Assembly (NCBI GenBank): GCA_047518005.1
Contig: JAKZRT010000058.1
Span: 1 to 13,007, forward strand
DNA from: JAKZRT01 sp047518005
GTDB lineage: Bacteria > Pseudomonadota > Alphaproteobacteria > Rhodobacterales > Rhodobacteraceae
DNA length: 13,007 bases
Reading direction: 5' to 3'
Shown here: in pieces, positions 6,856 through 13,007 of the stretch
How positions within the stretch are numbered: the stretch's first letter is position 1
Layout of the letters: the number at the start of each line of letters is the position of its first letter
Made by a program: the position numbers and the translations under genes
Notes under the pieces: generated by a model
Told to the model about the DNA's origin: nothing
The model's database searches: none
What the model saw: the letters and a program-made list of their open reading frames with translations, nothing else

Positions 6856-7767
6856 TCAGCCGGGGGCTTGCCCAGACACCGGGCCCGAGAAATCCCAGAG
6901 CGCAGTCGGCACCGGGCGGTGCACGAACGTCAGGTTGGCCGCATCGATGTCGTGCGCGAACCAGGCGCACATTTCGGCGAAATCGGCGGGTACGCTGTTG
7001 ACCCCACCGGCCGCGTCGAACACCATCTTGGACGGTGCCCAGACCGTGGGCCGGCCGGATTTGAACGCATGTTCAAATTCAGTTCGGGTTGCGGTGACGA
7101 TGCATTCGGGTGCCTCGGCGGCCAGCGACCATGCCGCCTGTTCCGCGGCCAGCAAGTCAACGCGGCGCTGCGCCAGCGGGGCCGAAGCCGCCAGCCGTTC
7201 CGGTGCGCGCCCTTCGATGACCAGCAGGGCAGGCGTTGTCGATGCCAAAACCCCCATCAGCCAGCCGTCGAACCAGGCCTGATGATGGGCGCTTTCGGGC
7301 AGGCAATAGACCGCGGGCCGGGTGACCGCACGGGGCGACATGCTGGGGTCTGCGCCGATCCCGCTGCGCGCAATCTCGACCCCCAGGCGCCCAGACACGC
7401 GGTCCAGTTTCTCGACCCGCACCATGACGCGCGCGACCTGGTAATGGTCGAGGATCCGCGCCGCAATCCCTTCGGCCAGGGTTTCAAGCAGATTGATCCT
7501 TCCGCTCGAAGTTTCTGCCTCGATCGCTTCGACAATCAGATCATATGACAATATGCGGTCGACATCGTCGGCAAGCGGGGCCTGTGCGGGCAGCACGTCG
7601 ACCACCACGGTGAATGAAATGCGCTGCGGCGCGCCGCGCTCTTCGGCAAAGGCCCCGATATCGAGCGTTACCACATGATCACGCAGGCTGACGCGGTCCA
7701 GAAGCACCGCGCTGCCGGTCGCCAGCCGAGCAGCTTCGCTGAGAATATCGTGTGGATCGGTTGTCAT
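6856..7767 (-). CDS. folB: Dihydroneopterin aldolase FolB with a ~150-residue C-terminal extension
   Basis: Residues ~18-135 are a FolB domain, which cleaves dihydroneopterin to 6-hydroxymethyl-dihydropterin and glycolaldehyde in folate synthesis. It shows LDIGAFAEERG (35-45, with the pterin-site glutamates), DDVDRILSYDLIVEAI (67-82, Y75), NLLETLAEGIAARIL (92-106) and VRVEKLDRVSGRLGVEI (116-132). K120 matches the catalytic lysine. Normal FolB is about 120 residues; this protein has 303. The tail (~150-303) resembles, by eye, an amino-acid-kinase fold of the MfnE/uridylate-kinase-like type: an opening strand, RRVDLLAAEQAAWSLA, GRPTVWAPSKMV and a final CAWFAHDIDAANLTFVHR. Its glycine-rich phosphate loops are replaced by CLPES and IEGRAPE, so kinase activity is unlikely. 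The gene is first in folB-folP-glmM. The start at 7767 is preceded by a candidate promoter. Confidence 0.85.
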   Translation of the reverse strand: MTTDPHDILSEAARLATGSAVLLDRVSLRDHVVTLDIGAFAEERGAPQRISFTVVVDVLPAQAPLADDVDRILSYDLIVEAIEAETSSGRINLLETLAEGIAARILDHYQVARVMVRVEKLDRVSGRLGVEIARSGIGADPSMSPRAVTRPAVYCLPESAHHQAWFDGWLMGVLASTTPALLVIEGRAPERLAASAPLAQRRVDLLAAEQAAWSLAAEAPECIVTATRTEFEHAFKSGRPTVWAPSKMVFDAAGGVNSVPADFAEMCAWFAHDIDAANLTFVHRPVPTALWDFSGPVSGQAPG

Positions 7768-7796
7768 AGGGTCTGCCGCCGATGAAAGGTGCCAGA

Positions 7797-7824
7797 GGCA
7801 TAGAGAAAGTGCGGCTCAGGTCAA
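7797..7824 (-). promoter_or_regulatory. Candidate promoter of the folB-folP-glmM operon
   Basis: On the minus strand TTGACC (7824-7819) is followed after 16 bases by TATGCC (7802-7797). This places a likely transcription start near 7790, about 23 bases before the folB ATG. The -35 is close to consensus and the -10 is weak. It resembles the candidate ppdK promoter (TTGTCA-N17-TATGCT), which raises belief a little. It lies between the wall-hydrolase stop codon and folB. Confidence 0.4.
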
Positions 7825-7840
7825 GTCGCGCGTGCGCCCA

Positions 7841-8515
7841 TCAGCTCGATATCTTGCGCGCTTCGCGATAGAAATGATGCTGTCCGATTGTTGCGGTGCG
7901 CGGGAAGACCCGGCTCCACGACGGTGTCACGGCCCTGGTGTGATAATGCGTGGCGCCGTCGGTCAGATTGCGCGGCCCGCCGTTCAGCATTATTTGCGCG
8001 ACCTTTGCGACCCGCTCATAGGCGCGCTGGTCGCGGATCACTTCGGCCCGGCCATCGCAATAGAACGAAAACTGGCAGGCGTGGCGGCGACCGGTGCCCT
8101 GGCGCACCACACCGCAAATCGACCCTGGATAGCGCTGGCTATCGACGCGGTTCAGTATCACTTCGGCCACGGCAAATTGCCCGGTGACGGATTCGCCGCG
8201 CGCCTCGAAGTAAAGCGCCTCGGCCAGACAGCCCCACTGTTTGCCGCCGGTGGCCTTGGGAAGTTGCTTCAGCGTTGCCCGCGAATAGCCGACGATCTTG
8301 ACCGGATCCACATCTGGAGCGGTGCCCAACCGGGCCAGATGAAACCGGCTGAGCCCGTCGAACCCAGATTTTTCGATGGACAGCAGCGACTCGATAGTCT
8401 GATCAAGGCTGGTCTGGTCAGGCGAAGACGTGGAAAGAACGGCTTCAGCGAACGCCAAGCCCCCAAAAAAACAACTGATTACGAGGCCACTAAGGCCCAC
8501 ACGAACTGCGTTCAT
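7841..8515 (-). CDS. Secreted SleB-like cell-wall hydrolase (Hydrolase_2 family)
   Basis: A 224-residue exported protein. Residues 1-23 (NAVRVGLSGLVISCFFGG then LAFA) form a signal peptide with likely cleavage after AFA. The C-terminal half is a Hydrolase_2/SleB domain (PF07486 family). Its landmarks are WGCLAEALYFEARGE (94-108, predicted catalytic E104), GQFAVAEVILNRV (112-124), YPGSICGVVRQG (129-140), CQFSFYCDG (147-155) and the closing GATHYHT and IGQHHFYR. SleB-type enzymes cut the glycan strand as lytic transglycosylases. In a non-sporulating alphaproteobacterium this implies wall turnover in the periplasm, not spore germination. The frame opens ten codons earlier (8545), but the signal peptide and the GAGAGGG ribosome site fix the start at 8515. 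It lies between ppdK and folB on the same strand. Confidence 0.88.
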   Translation of the reverse strand: MNAVRVGLSGLVISCFFGGLAFAEAVLSTSSPDQTSLDQTIESLLSIEKSGFDGLSRFHLARLGTAPDVDPVKIVGYSRATLKQLPKATGGKQWGCLAEALYFEARGESVTGQFAVAEVILNRVDSQRYPGSICGVVRQGTGRRHACQFSFYCDGRAEVIRDQRAYERVAKVAQIMLNGGPRNLTDGATHYHTRAVTPSWSRVFPRTATIGQHHFYREARKISS

Positions 8516-8520
8516 AACAT

Positions 8521-8527
8521 CCCTCTC
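8521..8527 (-). promoter_or_regulatory. Ribosome binding site fixing the wall-hydrolase start
   Basis: GAGAGGG on the minus strand ends five bases before the ATG at 8515. It is a strong Shine-Dalgarno match. The earlier in-frame ATG at 8545 has no such site and would place charged residues (MGPGLRERDV) ahead of the signal peptide. Confidence 0.75.
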
Positions 8528-8631
8528 GCGCAGACCCGGTCCCAAGTCACCGGACGCGCCCAGCGGGCGTTTGCTTAGAGGAATAAGGGGATTCGGTCCA
8601 GCCCGGTTGCCAAATGGCCATCAAACAAGGC

Positions 8632-8651
8632 AAAATCCGCCACATTGTGGC
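8632..8651 (-). terminator. Weak hairpin after ppdK, possible terminator
   Basis: On the minus strand, 12 bases beyond the ppdK stop codon, GCCAC-AAT-GTGGC (8651-8639) is followed by GG and then ATTTTG. The stem is only five pairs and the T-run four bases, so this is a weak intrinsic-terminator candidate separating ppdK from the wall hydrolase. Confidence 0.3.
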
Positions 8652-8663
8652 CGAATTATGGCG

Positions 8664-11192
8664 TCAGCGCGATCCAATGCCCGCCCGGATCGCCAATTGT
8701 GCAGCCGCCAGTTTGGCCACCGGCACCCGAAACGGCGAGCACGAGACGTAATCGAAGCCCGCAGCCCGGCAAAAGGCGATGGAATCGATGTCGCCGCCAT
8801 GTTCGCCGCAGATCGACAGGATCAGATCGGGCTTGCGGGCGCGTCCGCGTTCGGCCCCGATCGTCAGCAATTCGCCAACCCCTTCGGTGTCGAGCACATG
8901 GAACGGGTCTTCGGGATAGACGCCCTGGCTGACGTAGGCGCCCATGAACCGACCGGCGTCGTCGCGCGAAAGCCCATAGGTCATTTGGGTCAAATCGTTG
9001 GTGCCAAAGCTCATGAACGCCGAATGGGTGGCAATATCACCGGCGCGCAGGGCGGCGCGCGGGGTTTCGACCATGACGCCGAGAAGGTAGTCGAAATCCT
9101 GGTTGCGCTCGGTGCGCACGGCGGCCGCAACCGCATCAACGCGGGCCTTGACCAGTTCGACCTCGCGCTTGGCACTGACCAGTGGGATCATAATCTCGGG
9201 CACCACCGGGTCGCCGTGGGCACTGGCATCGAGCGTGGCCTCGAATATTGCCTGCGCCTGCATGTCGTAAATCTCGGGCACAGTGATGCCCAGCCGTACG
9301 CCGCGCATCCCCAGCATCGGGTTGTATTCCGACATTTCCTGGGCCCGCCGTGTCACTTCCGAGGCCGGCAGGCCCAAAGCGCCCGCCAGTTCGCGCACGT
9401 CTTCCTGTCCGGTGGGCAGAAACTCGTGCAGCGGCGGGTCGAAAAGACGGATACAGACCGGGCGGCCCTGCATGATATTAAAGAGCCGGGTGAAATCGGC
9501 GCGTTGCATGGGCAGCAGGCGGTCAAGCGCGGCACGCCTGTCTTCGGGCGTGTCGGCAAAAATCATCTCGCGCATCAGGGTCAGGCGGTCGGCTTCGACG
9601 AACATATGCTCGGTGCGGCAGAGCCCGATGCCCTCGGCCCCGAATTTGACCGCCATTAGGGCTTCGGCACCGGTGTCGGCGTTGACGCGCACGCCGATGT
9701 CGCGGGCGGCATCAGACCAGGTCATGAAATCGGTGAAAGCGTCATCCAGCGACGGTTCCAGAAGCGTCGCCTCGCCCGCCAAAACCTCGCCCGAGCTGCC
9801 GTCAACGGTCAACACATCGCCGGCGCGGAATACCCGGCCATCATCGGCGGTGACGGTTCCCTCGCGCCGGTCGATGGTCATCGACGATGCCCCGACAACG
9901 CAGGGTACCCCGATGCCGCGCGCGATCACCGCCGCATGGCTGGTAATGCCGCCGCGTTCGGTCACAACCGCCGCCGCCGAATGCATGCCGCGCACGTCTT
10001 CGGTCGAGGTTTCGCGGCGGATCATCACGCAGGCCTCGCCGCGCGCCGCACTGGCGCTGGCGGCGTTCGAGGTGAACACGATCCGGCCGGTAGCCGCGCC
10101 CGGACTGGCGGCGATCCCCCTGATCGCCACGTCGCGGGCACCATCGGGGTCGATCTGTCGGTGCATGAGTTCGGTCAGCGCGCCCGGTTCCACGCGCAAC
10201 AACGCATCGTTTTGGGTAATCACGCCGTCACGGGCCAGCGACACCGCGATGCGCAGGGCCGCGCGCGGGCGGCGCGCGACGCGCACCGCGTCGAGAATCG
10301 CAACCTTGCCGTTTTCCACGGTGAACTCGATCATCATTTCCTCGCACAGGCGCTGGCGGATCAATGACGCGGCTTTTGTCAGCGTTTCGGTGGCCTGGGC
10401 GCTGAGACCCGACATTGTGGCACCGAACCCGCGCGCGGCGGTCAACGCGGACCGGTCAAAGCATTGCGGCAGGAATCGGCCCAGGGTGTCGGCCATTCCG
10501 GTGTCGGATGAGACGAACTGGATGACGCCTTCACCGCATTCGCCACGGCCCACACCATGCGCCATGGCCTGGACCACCAGCCCCAGACCCGCGTCCGGCG
10601 GTGCGCCCTTGGCCTGGCGCAGGATACGCGCGGTGGTTCCGTCCCAGGCGCGGGCCATGGATGTCAGGACCAGCTCGAGCTGTTCGACCGGGTCCTGGGG
10701 GAACGCAACTTCGGTCTCGGCCTCGTAAGCGGCCAGCATCTCGGCGATGGAGCCAGCCCCAAGGTCGGTCGACCCCTCGAACGGTTCGGGGTCAAGGCGG
10801 GCAATTTCGATTGCAAAGGCGCGGATGAAGCGGGCATAAATCTCGTGGCTGGCATCGTCACCGATCTCGACCGCCAGCGTCGCGCGGCGCGCATCGTTCA
10901 TGCCGATGTTCAGAAACGCGCCGGGGCCGCCCCAGTCAGGGTCATGGCTGGACGGGCGGACCGAGACCAGCGGCGCGGTGCCAAAGCCCGCCAGAAGCGC
11001 CGCGAGATCGGGCATCTGTCCGGCGGCGATGGCGCGGACGGTGGTGAAATCGAGCGCGACGGTCCGAGGCACAGTCATGTCAAGGCGGATGAGCCGTTGC
11101 AGGCATTTGGCACGATACCCGTGCCGGTCGGCCGAAATCGGCGCGGTCGGGGTTATGGCCGTGAAGCCTGGAATGTCGGCTTGTTTCTGCAT
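8664..11192 (-). CDS. ppdK: Pyruvate phosphate dikinase (PPDK-like PEP-binding protein)
   Basis: An 842-residue three-domain protein of the PPDK family (pyruvate + ATP + Pi to PEP + AMP + PPi). Residues 1-340 are the ATP-grasp region, ending in MMIEFTVENGK. Residues ~355-475 are the swivelling phosphohistidine domain, with TERGGITSHAAV and catalytic H419. Residues ~500-842 are the PEP/pyruvate barrel: GIGLCRTEHMF, MSEYNPMLGMRGVRLG, MVETPRAAL, SFGTNDLTQMTYGLSRDDA and ICGEHGGD with C795. The barrel and His domain look fully canonical. The ATP-grasp is about 36 residues shorter than in Clostridium symbiosum PPDK and lacks the GGKG motif (HGYRAK instead) and the MPGMMDT stretch (VRPSSHDPDWGGPG instead). 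Nucleotide use may therefore differ. The start at 11192 has an AAAGGTGA ribosome site. It follows glyS by 71 bases and has its own candidate promoter. Confidence 0.9.
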   Translation of the reverse strand: MQKQADIPGFTAITPTAPISADRHGYRAKCLQRLIRLDMTVPRTVALDFTTVRAIAAGQMPDLAALLAGFGTAPLVSVRPSSHDPDWGGPGAFLNIGMNDARRATLAVEIGDDASHEIYARFIRAFAIEIARLDPEPFEGSTDLGAGSIAEMLAAYEAETEVAFPQDPVEQLELVLTSMARAWDGTTARILRQAKGAPPDAGLGLVVQAMAHGVGRGECGEGVIQFVSSDTGMADTLGRFLPQCFDRSALTAARGFGATMSGLSAQATETLTKAASLIRQRLCEEMMIEFTVENGKVAILDAVRVARRPRAALRIAVSLARDGVITQNDALLRVEPGALTELMHRQIDPDGARDVAIRGIAASPGAATGRIVFTSNAASASAARGEACVMIRRETSTEDVRGMHSAAAVVTERGGITSHAAVIARGIGVPCVVGASSMTIDRREGTVTADDGRVFRAGDVLTVDGSSGEVLAGEATLLEPSLDDAFTDFMTWSDAARDIGVRVNADTGAEALMAVKFGAEGIGLCRTEHMFVEADRLTLMREMIFADTPEDRRAALDRLLPMQRADFTRLFNIMQGRPVCIRLFDPPLHEFLPTGQEDVRELAGALGLPASEVTRRAQEMSEYNPMLGMRGVRLGITVPEIYDMQAQAIFEATLDASAHGDPVVPEIMIPLVSAKREVELVKARVDAVAAAVRTERNQDFDYLLGVMVETPRAALRAGDIATHSAFMSFGTNDLTQMTYGLSRDDAGRFMGAYVSQGVYPEDPFHVLDTEGVGELLTIGAERGRARKPDLILSICGEHGGDIDSIAFCRAAGFDYVSCSPFRVPVAKLAAAQLAIRAGIGSR

Positions 11193-11215
11193 TGCAGCAT
11201 CACCTTTGCGGTGAC

Positions 11216-11244
11216 AGCATACGAGGGCGAATGTGACCTGACAA
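11216..11244 (-). promoter_or_regulatory. Candidate ppdK promoter
   Basis: On the minus strand TTGTCA (11244-11239; five of six consensus positions) is followed after exactly 17 bases by TATGCT (11221-11216; four of six). Transcription would start near 11209, about 17 bases before the ppdK ATG and just ahead of its AAAGGTGA ribosome site. It lies wholly in the short spacer between glyS and ppdK, so ppdK may be transcribed independently of glyS. Confidence 0.5.
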
Positions 11245-11263
11245 GGGATTTTTCCGAGGTTTT

Positions 11264-13007
11264 TCAGCCCTCGATGCGGGTCAGATCGGCAACTTGCAGG
11301 CAGGTTTCGCGGATGCGATGCAGAAGGTTCAGCCGGTTTCGCCGCACCACAGCATTGTCGGTATTGACCTGTACGGCCTCAAAGAAGGCGTCAATCGGCG
11401 CGCGCAGGGCGGCCATGGCGGTCATGGCGGCGGCGAAGTCTTCAGTGTCCATGGCGGGTTTGATGGTGGCTTCGGCGGCATCGAGGGCATCGAAAAGGGC
11501 GGCCTCGGCCCCGGCTTCGGCCAGTTTTTTCTCGGGTCCATAGGAATATTCCACGCCGTCCTTTTCTTCGGCCTGGGTCAGGATATTATTGGCCCGCTTG
11601 AACCCCTGCACGAGGTTTTCGCCGTCTTGGGTGCCGATCACCGCCTGCAACGCCTCGGCACGTTTGACCAGCAGAGTCAGGTCGTCGTTTTGCGGCATGG
11701 CAATGCAGGCGTCGATGACGTCGTGGCGGATGCCCCGGTCGCGCAAGTAGACCTTGAGGCGGTCGTGGAGGAAGGAGAGGAGGTCGTTGACGCTAGCTTT
11801 TTCTTCTTCACCATAGTCGGCACCCGAAAGGAACACATCAGCAAGCTGCTGATTCAGTGAAACTATATCGCCTTTCTTGTCGAAAAATTCTCCATGCTCC
11901 TCAATCAGGACGAAAACCTCGAGAGACATCAACTCCCGCTCACTGATCCGCAAATTTCCAATAATGTTTTGACGCAATCCCTTGTGAAGTACTCCAACTA
12001 ACGGGAGCCTGAAATCTGCCACCACCCGAATAACCCCCAACGCTGCCCGTCTCAGCGCAAAGGGGTCTTTCGACCCCGTCGGTTTCTCATCAATCGCCCA
12101 GAACCCGGTCAGGGTGTCGATCTTGTCGGCCAGCGCCACGGCGACCGAGACCGGGGCGGTGGGGACGGCGTCGGAGGGGCCGAGGGGGGCGTAGTGGTCT
12201 TGCGCTGCGGCGGCAGTTTGCGCTGAAAACCCGGCCTCGGCGATGTAATAGCGGCCCATAACGCCCTGAAGTTCGGGGAATTCGCCTACCATCTCGCTGG
12301 ACAGGTCGGCCTTGGCGAAGCGGGCGGCCTCGCGCGCCGCATCCGGGTCGGCCCCAACCGCAGGCGCGATTTCGCCCGCCAGCGCCGCGATGCGTTCGAT
12401 CCGGTCGGCCTGCGAGCCCAGTTTGGCGTGGAAAGTGACGTTGGCGAGTTGGTCGAGCCACGGCTGCATCTGCGCTTCGCGCGCCACGCGCAGGTCGTTG
12501 TCCCAGAAGAACCGCGCGTCGGCCAGCCGTGCGGCCAGCACTTTCTGATTGCCCGCCAGGATCGTCGCGCCATTGTCCGCCGTTTCGCGGTTGGCGACGG
12601 TGATGAATTTCTCGATACGCCCCGATTTGGGGTTTCGCACCGAAAAGAACTTTTGATGCGCGCGCATCGAGGTTTGCAGGACCTCCGCCGGCAGGTCCAG
12701 GTATTCCGCGCCGATCTCGCCCATCAGCGCCACCGGCCATTCGACCAGCCCCGCGACCTCGGCCAGCAGGCCATTGTCCGCGATCACCTCGCAGCCTTGC
12801 GCAAAGGCAAGATTTGTGGCGTCGTTCCAGATCTGGTCGGCGCGTTCGCCTGCGTCGAGCAGCACGAAAGCGCGCTTCAGCTTCGCGGCGTAATCATCAA
12901 AAGAGGCCACGGAAAACCCATCCGATCCCATGAACCGGTGGCCCTGCGTGGCATCGCCTGCGCGTATTCCCTCGACCTCGAGGTCCACAATCCGCGCGCC
13001 GCCCTCG
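11264..13007 (-). CDS. glyS: Glycyl-tRNA synthetase beta subunit (partial; N-terminus outside window)
   Basis: The frame is open from the right edge (codons from 13006) to a TGA at 11264-11266, giving 580 residues of a protein that is normally about 690 or more. It is the beta subunit of the alpha2-beta2 glycyl-tRNA synthetase; with GlyQ it charges tRNA-Gly and contributes tRNA recognition. Landmarks are VEGIRAGDATQGHRF, ALMGEIGAEYLDLPAEVLQTSMRAHQKFF in two parts, ELQGVMGRYY, ALRRAALGVIRVV, RLKVYLRDRGIRHD, GFKRANNILTQAEE and the DALR-like helical C-terminus. GVEYSYGPEK is typical of alphaproteobacterial GlyS. A lower-GC segment (about 11800-12000) encodes a lysine/glutamate/phenylalanine-rich linker between the core and the C-terminal domains. 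The real start and glyQ are presumably just beyond the right edge. Confidence 0.95.
   Translation of the reverse strand, partial: EGGARIVDLEVEGIRAGDATQGHRFMGSDGFSVASFDDYAAKLKRAFVLLDAGERADQIWNDATNLAFAQGCEVIADNGLLAEVAGLVEWPVALMGEIGAEYLDLPAEVLQTSMRAHQKFFSVRNPKSGRIEKFITVANRETADNGATILAGNQKVLAARLADARFFWDNDLRVAREAQMQPWLDQLANVTFHAKLGSQADRIERIAALAGEIAPAVGADPDAAREAARFAKADLSSEMVGEFPELQGVMGRYYIAEAGFSAQTAAAAQDHYAPLGPSDAVPTAPVSVAVALADKIDTLTGFWAIDEKPTGSKDPFALRRAALGVIRVVADFRLPLVGVLHKGLRQNIIGNLRISERELMSLEVFVLIEEHGEFFDKKGDIVSLNQQLADVFLSGADYGEEEKASVNDLLSFLHDRLKVYLRDRGIRHDVIDACIAMPQNDDLTLLVKRAEALQAVIGTQDGENLVQGFKRANNILTQAEEKDGVEYSYGPEKKLAEAGAEAALFDALDAAEATIKPAMDTEDFAAAMTAMAALRAPIDAFFEAVQVNTDNAVVRRNRLNLLHRIRETCLQVADLTRIEG

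Noticed and set aside
7071..7085. A second GTTC-N7-GTTC match
   Set aside because: It lies inside the folB coding sequence, far from any start codon. About 0.4 chance matches are expected in the window, so it is probably fortuitous.
8430..9659. A 409-codon plus-strand open frame spanning the wall hydrolase and ppdK ends
   Set aside because: It crosses two genes in antisense and a spacer, with no family resemblance and no ribosome site; it is a GC-rich shadow.
9283..10728. A 481-codon open frame on the plus strand opposite ppdK
   Set aside because: It lies wholly antisense to a strongly conserved PPDK reading frame. Its product is a low-complexity Arg/Ser/Ala/Pro-rich sequence typical of mirrored GC-rich codons, with no recognisable motif.
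11200..11214. Hairpin TCACC/GGTGA covering the ppdK ribosome site, suggesting an RNA switch
   Set aside because: The stem is only five pairs, and the candidate promoter places the transcript start inside the 5' arm, so the hairpin would not form in that mRNA.

Overview
The window reads as GC-rich alphaproteobacterial chromosome, most likely from the Rhodobacterales (roseobacter/Rhodobacteraceae). The support is the gene set and order (glyS-ppdK, a SleB-type wall hydrolase, then folB-folP-glmM), the family resemblance of the ImuA-like and TPR proteins to roseobacter versions, and an alphaproteobacterial-type LexA box (GTTC-N7-GTTC). These are judgements by eye; no database was searched.

Left edge (1-1133): the last 41 codons of an IS630-family transposase end at 127. 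They run directly into a 5'-truncated TPR gene whose upstream coiled coil and N-terminal domain are missing. The ATG at 18 that opens the TPR reading frame lies out of frame inside the transposase, so the apparent 371-residue protein is a chimera and the TPR gene is probably a remnant.

Middle left (1209-4378): on the minus strand lies an ImuA-like (COG4544) gene followed by an MFS transporter. A LexA-type box sits 16 bases before the ImuA-like start codon. Divergent from it is a Tas-like aldo/keto reductase. The 197-base region between the two also holds an Fnr/Crp-like palindrome and a GC-rich hairpin. The reductase converges on glmM across an 83-base spacer that carries two AT-rich palindromes.

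Right part (4462-13007): everything is on the minus strand. In transcription order this is glyS (5' end outside the window), ppdK, a secreted SleB-like cell-wall hydrolase, folB, folP and glmM. folB and folP are 10 bases apart and folP/glmM overlap by ATGA, so this is one folate plus amino-sugar operon. Candidate sigma-70-like promoters precede ppdK and folB. This is housekeeping metabolism: glycine-tRNA charging, pyruvate/PEP interconversion, wall turnover, tetrahydrofolate synthesis and UDP-GlcNAc precursor synthesis.

Most worth a second look are: the ~150-residue tail of FolB, which resembles a degenerate amino-acid-kinase fold; the PPDK, whose shortened ATP-grasp domain departs from the canonical ATP-site motifs while the rest keeps canonical spacing; the SOS-box/ImuA/MFS arrangement without imuB or dnaE2; and an AT-rich insert-like stretch inside glyS. 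I see no CRISPR array, tRNA, rRNA or defence system, and no clear case for an entirely new multi-gene system.
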